64,000 nucleotides of DNA from contig JAUCBN010000024.1 in the NCBI GenBank assembly GCA_035048815.1, positions 7,376,001 to 7,440,000 on the forward strand. Reading direction: 5' to 3'. The notes beneath the pieces are model-generated. The model saw only the letters and a list, made by a program, of their open reading frames with translations, had not been told where the DNA came from and ran no database searches. Each line of letters opens with the position of its first letter. The stretch's first letter is position 1. Position numbers and translations under genes: made by a program. Shown here one piece after another: positions 58,295 through 64,000 of the stretch. The stretch is from Abelmoschus esculentus. Its lineage: Eukaryota; Streptophyta; Magnoliopsida; Malvales; Malvaceae.

Positions 58295-59197
58295 TCTTTT
58301 GTGTGTTTTAAAGCAAAATATGCATGAATCTTGATTGAAATCATGTCTATGTTGTTTTACATCTTGTTGCTTCTATGCATGTTACTAGGGGGAGTATAAA
58401 CATGTTCATGCATTTTAATCATGTCATAACATCATATGCATGTTTTTAGGAGCTTTAGAGACTCATTTCTAGTACTTTAGAAGCCTAAAATGCAAAGCCT
58501 AGCTAAGGGGTATCAAAACATTTGATATCGATTTCATACCTATTCTTCAAGATCATCTTAGAACGTATATGGGTTGTTTGTTATCGAAACGCCCAAAATG
58601 TTTTTCGATACGTGTTGGAATGGTTTCGGAACACCCTGTTTTGAAACGCCCATAAGGGTATATCGAAAAGCGCGGCACAGATTAGGTTTAAAATACCCAA
58701 ATCTTATTTTAACTCAAATTAAAACATATCAAACCCTCCTCTCAAAAACCCTAGCCGAAACCCTTTATATAAACACACTTTTTGTCAATTTTTGCTACAA
58801 ATCACACAATTTTCTTTAGGGATTTTCATCAAATCATCAAGGATGAGTACATATCAAATTTTGGTGCTTCAAAAACCACAAATTCTCTCCTAACCAATAT
58901 TCAAGCTAATTTCGAAAAACTTTATTTTCGTTAAATTTTAGGATGATAAATTTATATTTTGAACATACTTTGATTGCTTATTGTATGAGTTTTCAAAATC
59001 CTATAAAAAATTTTCAAAATCAAAATTTTTTATTCAAATAAAAATTATTTTTATCGAATTTTTTTATTGATTTTTCAAGTTCTTTTAAATTTTTCAAAAT
59101 ACTTTAATTATTTATTAATAGGATTGAATAAGGTTTATAAAGCATATATATTTTTAAGTGCCTCAAACTAATCCTTAATCATTTTAATCCTTAGATC
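58295..59197 (+). other. Non-coding spacer of copia E between pol and the third ORF
   Basis: No gene seen. It contains a polypurine-like ACTAGGGGGA (58385-58394), a cluster of TTTCGATAC/TATCGAAAC motifs with ACACCCTGTT and ACGCCC neighbours (58510-58680), and a TATA-like TTTATATAAA near 58762-58771 that could belong to a promoter for the ORF that follows. Sireviruses often carry internal polypurine tracts and palindromic motifs in this spacer. Confidence 0.6.
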
Positions 59198-59539
59198 ATG
59201 ACACTTAAAAATCGTCAAAGTACCGAGAGAGATAGTTCATCAAGTTCCACTTCCCGTACTTCTAGAACCGATCTTCAAGTGGTCTCGAAAAGTGTTTGGA
59301 TGATCACTTGAAGATTGATAATTTCCAACAATTTAGAAATCACAAGCTCAAAAAGGAACAATGTATGGATATTGGTTTCATGAACTCCTTGAAGTTTCAA
59401 TTTCGCTATTTTCAGCTTATTCAGGATTGGAACTTTTTGAAGTACCTATCCTCAACGGTAAGTTCTATCCAACCCTTGTCCTTATCTTTTATGCTAAAGT
59501 CTCATGCGTTCTTTCGAAGGATAAATCTAAGTTGATCGT
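59198..59539 (+). pseudogene. Probable envelope-like third ORF of copia E, N-terminal part
   Basis: The ATG at 59198 opens a Ser/Thr/Arg-rich start (RDSSSSSTSRTSRTD). After two apparent frame changes it continues as MYGYWFHELLEVS and GKFYPTLVLIFYAKVSCVLS up to 59539. The pattern of a conserved YP.LV..FYA motif, then a charged turn and IV, resembles the plant 'transposon protein' domain found in envelope-like ORFs of Sireviruses and in Athila ORF1-type proteins. Its place after RNase H fits an envelope-like gene. The frame breaks where element C is inserted and resumes at 63620. Function is unproven in the family. No signal peptide or membrane segment is seen here. Confidence 0.55.
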
Positions 59540-60847
59540 TGTTGCATGTCAAAAGTGCGCAAATTGTACAAGTGAACACGTCGTAAGTAATAAAGTGGTG
59601 AATATAATCAGATATCGTCTCCATAGGGATTGGTCTACTCAATATATCTTCTTTTGTCTTCTTGCTCTATAAAAAGAATAAAATAAAGACACAGGTAAAT
59701 TTGGGGTTTGATAACTTGAATAAGGAAAACTAAATAAAAAGAGAATAAACTAATTAAAGAAGTGGTCAAGATCCAGTTGTGTTATATAGTGGATTCAATT
59801 GACTTATTTTTATCTAATGCAATCGCACAACACTGCCTCGGCAGTACTGCAGATTACTGTCTTGACAGTGATGGGCTTCGTCCGCCGCAACAATCTCTTG
59901 CTCTCAGCGCGAATCAATTATAATCATCAACCAATCTCACACTTCTTTTAGACACTGAAACTCTAACCTATCTCTAGGCCAAGTTAGTATTTCCCGATTG
60001 AAACATCGTACTTATTCCTTTCATTAATCTAACTCTCTTGATATTAGATAAACGGATTACTCACAAACTTCCCTCTCGAGCTTGAATGCAAGAACAATGA
60101 ATGGCAAAGAATAAGCAAACCTTGATATTTTATTGCATTGAAACAAGAAACAAAGTTCAATCTCTTCTCACTATTACTCTACAACTTTCACATAAGCCTA
60201 AAAGAAATTACAACTCTAAAACCTAAGGTGAATTCTCTAATCTTCGATATCGATGATCTCTCTTCCTTGGGCGACTATGGTTTATATAGGCTTGGCCTAG
60301 GGTAAACATTTCCTAAGTAGGAATACAACTTGGAATAAAACACAAGTTAAGTACATAAATAAAAATATTTGTTTTATTTCTAAATTTATTCATACTAGGA
60401 TTCTTTTCCCGCGTGGCCTTTGACCTTGATTTTTTGTATGCTTTCCATCTCCAATTTTTGTATTACTTGTCTTAAAACGTTCACCTTATTTTTCTCTTCA
60501 GATCACCTATAATATCAATATTTGTTTTCCCGATGCTGCTGCGGCCTCAAGTGCTGTCGCGGCCTCAAAATGCTGAGGAGGCGGGTGTTTTTCTGCATTT
60601 CAACTTTAGCTTCCAGCATTCATCTTCTTGTTTAACAATTCCTATGATGCAGTTTCCCGTCTAAGAAGGAAAACTGTCAAATACATTTGTTTCATGCCAA
60701 ATAATAGATAACTTCATGAAATCCGTATTCGGATGGTGAATTATAGAAAATACGCAGAAATATCTATTATCACCTCTAATTCTTTCTTTATTAGCAATAA
60801 TCGAGTGGAAAATAATATAAAATATGAGGACTTTTGAGCATTCATCA
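59540..60847 (-). mobile_element. 3' LTR of element C, with a 97-bp deletion
   Basis: 1308 bp against 1407 bp for the partner. Nearly all the difference is one gap near 59900, where GCTCT joins directly to CAGCGCGAAT. In the partner the missing part is flanked by CTCT on both sides, pointing to a short-homology deletion. The minus-strand TATATAAA box (60281-60288) is intact, and CTGCCTCGGCAG lies at 59833-59844. Confidence 0.88.
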
Positions 60848-60862
60848 TACCCCCAAACTCGA
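60848..60862 (-). other. Polypurine tract of element C
   Basis: On the minus strand this reads TCGAGTTTGGGGGTA, directly before the 3' LTR start TGATGAATGC. Confidence 0.82.
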
Positions 60863-62188
60863 ACTATTGTTTGTCCTTAAGCAATGCAAAAGATAGATTT
60901 TTAAGTAAGGAATTTTAAAATAATATATCGTCTTGCCTGCCACGACAGAATTCCTTTCTTGACTCAGCCTCTTCTTGGTTTTTAGGAATTCCTCGAAACT
61001 GTATTATGAGTCTTGGTGAGTGTGTGCATAGTTGTGTCAAAGATGATTTTCTAAGTTCTAATCCTTTTTCTAGCTCAAGACTTCCAACTAAGATTTTTCT
61101 TTAATTCTTTTTCTTTTCTTCTCCCAACAGTGGTATATAAATCTATATTTCTTGAACTAGTTTCGGGCACCTCAAGTGTTTAGCTATTCTTACTAGAGCC
61201 GGTGATAGACACCTCTAGTAAGTGGGAGAAACCTAAGTCCTAGATCCAGTCATGGGCACCTCTATGGACTAAACTAGAGCCAGTGATAGGCACCTCTAGT
61301 ATAAAATCTAAGCCTAAGTCCTTATTGGTTTTCAAAGAAAAGAACTTTTAAAATCAACTAAGACTAGACGTGTTTATGTGATTTCAGGCTCATAATCTAA
61401 TCCTAAGTACTAATCCTAAGAGACCTTTCCGATTTCAAGTCTGGTGAATGGTGCATACTGCTGCTGCGGTTGGAGAATATATTGCTGTCGAGGTAGTCTC
61501 AATAAAATTCAACCGACTTTAAAAAAATCATGCATAAAACTGTAATTACTATAAAGACAGAAATTAAGGCGGTAGTAAGATAATCCGAATAATTTCCATG
61601 CATGATAGATATTTTTATAAGGCATAAAATAGGATCAATACTCTCCCAAATTCGAGGGATGCATTATCCTCAATGCATGTATTCGAACATAAGGCAACAA
61701 TAAAAGACAAGATAAAAATTAAAGGACAAGGAAAAAATAAACCAATATTTAGATGTCGCGTATTTGCCTCTTCTGTATCCTGAGGGTCATCAGTTTGTGT
61801 GGAGTTTATTGAGAAAGAAACTAAAAAAAACAGCACTGGAAAATAATAATGAAGAAGTATGAAATAAAACAAGGGGAAATTAAGTTCTAGGGATGTAAAC
61901 CTGTCATTATATGTTCTTGGGTGGCCAGTCCACCTTCACATTTTTTTCCGAGGCAACCTTCCGCCGTGGCAACTTGCCGCCGAGGAAACCTCCTTGGACG
62001 GGACAACGAGCTCGATTTCAGGTTTGTTTTATATGCTTTATGACTTCTCCTTCTTGAAATTCCTTCCTAAAAAATAACTCAAACATAATTAAACTTATTT
62101 CCTAAGAAAAAAATAACTCAAATATAATTAAACTAATTTCCTAAGATAGTAGTGCAAGAAAATAAAGAAAACAAAATTTAGTTGTCAA
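60863..62188 (-). other. Internal region of element C, non-coding
   Basis: The part nearest the polypurine tract is homologous to the 3' untranslated region of the 8028-17214 element (shared CTTAAGCAATGCAAA-like, GGGCACCTC and ACTAGAGCCGG blocks). The rest leads straight to the primer site. No gag or pol motif is visible. The 85-codon minus-strand frame at 61615-61872 has no recognised domain. Confidence 0.75.
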
Positions 62189-62206
62189 TCTCCGGCAATG
62201 GCGCCA
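62189..62206 (-). other. Primer-binding site of element C (tRNA-Asp)
   Basis: On the minus strand this reads TGGCGCCATTGCCGGAGA, two changes from the intact site of element D. It is 6 bp from the 5' LTR terminus at 62213. Confidence 0.9.
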
Positions 62207-62212
62207 AAAACT

Positions 62213-63619
62213 TGTTGAGTGTCAAAAGTGCGCAAATTGTGCAAGTGAAAACATCGTAAGTAATAAAGTGATGAGTATAATCAGATATCGTCTCCACAAG
62301 GATTGGTCTACTCAATATGTCTTCTTTTTTCTTCTTTCTCTATAAAAGGAATAAAATAAAGACACAACTAAATTTTAGTGTTTGATAACTTGAATAAGGA
62401 AAACTAAATAAAAACAGAATAAATAGATTAAAGAAGTGGTCAGGATCCAGTTGTGTTATATAGTGGATTCAATTGACTTGTTTCTGTCCAATGCAATCGC
62501 ACAACACTGTCTCGGTAGAACTGCAGATTACTGCTTTGACAATGATGGGCTTTGTCCGTTCCGGCAATCCCTTGCTCTTGGGTGGACTTTACCAAAGTTC
62601 ACAAAGTATCCTTTGATAACTCCGCTTATCCCTAAGTCGAAGTACTATTGATGACCAGTCCTTGATGATACCTCTCAGCGTGAATCAATTATAATCATCA
62701 ACCAATCCCACACTTCTTTTAGTCACTGAAACTCTAACCTATCTCTAGGTCAAGTTAGTATTTCCCGATTGAAATACCATATTTATTCCTTTTGTAAATC
62801 TAACTCTCTCGATATTAGATAAATGGATTACTCATAAACTTCTCTCTCGAGCTTGAATGCAAGAACAATGAATGGCAAAGAATGAGCAAACCTTGATATT
62901 TTATTGCATTGAAACAAGAAACAAAGTTCAATATCTTCTCACTAATACTCTACAACTTTCACCTAAGCCTAAAAGAAATTACAACTCTAAAACCTAAGGT
63001 GAATTCTTTAATCTTCGATATCGATGATCTCTCTTTCTTGGGCGGCTATGGTTTACATAGGCTTGGCCTAGGACAAACCTTTCCTAACTAGGAATACAAC
63101 TTGGAGTAAAAGACAAGTTAAGTACATAAATAAAAATATTTGTTTTATTTCCAAGTTTATTCCTATTAGGATTCATTTCCCGTGTGGTCTTTGACCTTGA
63201 CTTTTTGTATGTTTCCCAACTCCGATTTCTGTGCCACTTATCTTAAAATGTTCACCTTATTTTTCTCTTCAGATCGCCTATAATATCAATATTTATTTTC
63301 CTAATGTTGTCGCGGCCCCAAGTGCTACCACGGCCTCAAAATGCTGCCGAGGCGGGTGCTTTTCTGCATTTTAACATTAGCTTTCAGCATCCATCTTCTT
63401 GTTTGGCAATTTCTATGATGCAGTTTCCTGTTGAAAAAATAAAATCATCAAATGCATCTGCTTTATGCCAAATAATAGATAACTTCATGAAATCCGTATT
63501 CGGATGGTGAATTATAGAAAATACGCAGAAATATCTATTATCGCCTATAATTTTGTCTTTATTAACAATAATCGAGTTTGAAAATGATATAAAATATAAG
63601 GACTTTTGGGCATTCATCA
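62213..63619 (-). mobile_element. 5' LTR of element C
   Basis: 1407 bp, from TGATGAATGCCC at 63619 to the CACTCAACA end at 62213 on the minus strand. The TATA position reads GTTTACATAG on the plus strand (near 63051), a one-base change from the intact TATA box of the partner LTR. Confidence 0.9.
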
Positions 63620-63844
63620 ATCGCTATTGATTCCTATCTCATGGGGAGACGTTTTCGGATAGATGTTCATACTCTTTGTGATATCTTTGGTTTTGAGGAC
63701 GAAGGCATTGAGGATGAAACTTTGATTGACTCCTTCACGGGTTTCGTTATAAACCTTGACGTCTATGACTGCTTTTTTGCACCTTATCATCTTTTGGTGG
63801 ATACGTTCATCCAATGGCAAGTATGCATGGATTCGTCAAGTTAA
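63620..63844 (+). pseudogene. Probable envelope-like third ORF of copia E, continued
   Basis: This resumes the frame interrupted by element C: SYLMGRRFRIDVHTLCDIFG, then FEDEGIEDETLIDSF and an acidic to aromatic tail (DCFFAPYHLLVDTFIQW), ending at a TAA at about 63842. The frame matches that of the 59361-59539 part if one TSD copy is removed. The downstream sequence to the window end still reads like the same domain in another frame (HTPQVRSFSYACVLSSIF), so the ORF was probably longer and is frameshifted. The assignment as envelope-like is inferred from position and weak motif similarity. Confidence 0.5.
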
Positions 63845-64000
63845 CGGTTTTTGGGTTAGTTGTTTCCGTTAAGCCAAGAAGCCAAATCTTCCTCAAATCA
63901 TCTTTGTCGACTTAGTGTGACAAATTAGCAACCGTCACACTCCTCAGGTTCGATCATTCTCATATGCTTGTGTGCTAAGTTCTATCTTTGTGCATTTGGG
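63845..64000 (+). other. Continuation of copia E, window end
   Basis: A short stretch with possible further decayed third-ORF sequence. The 3' LTR of element E must lie beyond the window. Confidence 0.5.

Larger units (their letters stand above)
59540..63619 (-). mobile_element. Element C: Athila-derived element without coding region
   Basis: Two A-family LTRs (59540-60847 and 62213-63619) lie on the minus strand around a 1.37 kb internal region. That region has a polypurine tract and a tRNA-Asp primer site but no gag or pol. The TSD is ATCGT (59535-59539) against ATCGC (63620-63624), one C/T change apart. It lies inside the envelope-like ORF of copia E. This is a non-autonomous LARD/TRIM-like deletion derivative that would need proteins from an Athila relative. 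Confidence 0.88.

Noticed and set aside
58398..59197. Possible 3' LTR of copia E after the purine-rich ACTAGGGGGA
   Set aside because: It does not resemble the 5' LTR (up to 53455), and the probable envelope-like ORF follows. I treat it as spacer.

Overview
This 64 kb window looks like plant heterochromatin, most likely from a dicot with a large, repeat-rich genome. It is AT-rich and I could support no host gene, tRNA or rRNA. Nearly every stretch is an LTR retrotransposon or a piece of one, inserted into one another. The insertions could be ordered because many termini carry exact 5-bp target-site duplications (TSDs). Working names used below: G1 = Ty3/gypsy chromovirus-like family with very long LTRs starting TGTAACATCCCG and ending GGTTACA; B = a gag-only Ty3/gypsy element; A = Athila-like family with a tRNA-Asp primer site (LTR about 1.37 kb, copies A1-A7 and element C); D = a second tRNA-Asp family; H, F and E = three Ty1/copia elements (E is Sirevirus-like).

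Layout. 1-2426: part of a G1 LTR, inside the tail of an A LTR (2427-2645), itself inside copia H, which lies on the minus strand (pol and gag 2646-4622, leader, primer site, LTR from 5895). H's LTR is split by solo LTR A3 (6620-7990). 8028-17214: a decayed Athila-like element on the minus strand, with LTR A5, pol, gag and LTR A6. It abuts a truncated plus-strand LTR, A7 (17215-18263). 18264-49231: the start of element D on the minus strand, whose roughly 1.66 kb LTR is stretched over 30.6 kb by three insertions: solo LTR A1; element B (20757-28856, itself holding a G1 solo LTR); and A2 (29117-48528). A2's 5' LTR holds a G1 element with both LTRs (29335-46820), whose 5' LTR holds a further G1 solo LTR in reverse. 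49262-52731: a heavily decayed copia (F, minus strand). 52732 to the window end: Sirevirus-like copia E (plus strand) with gag, integrase, reverse transcriptase, RNase H and a probable envelope-like ORF, which is split by C (59540-63619), an Athila-derived element with no coding region.

How the parts work together. The only coding capacity is retrotransposon capsid (gag) and polymerase (protease, reverse transcriptase, RNase H, integrase), and almost all of it is broken by stops, frameshifts or insertions. The one frame that looks intact is the gag of element B, apart from the solo LTR that splits it. B and C look non-autonomous and would need proteins from relatives elsewhere. LTR features visible here include TATA boxes, tRNA-Met and tRNA-Asp primer-binding sites, polypurine tracts, dense W-box-like TTGAC arrays in the B LTRs, and minisatellites plus TTTCGAAA palindrome arrays in the G1 LTRs. 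The strongest observations are structural: a TSD-supported nest, a triplicated 1.2 kb segment in one G1 LTR, a gag-only element, an element reduced to a 43-bp 3' LTR yet keeping its TSD, and several long inverted LTR pairs.
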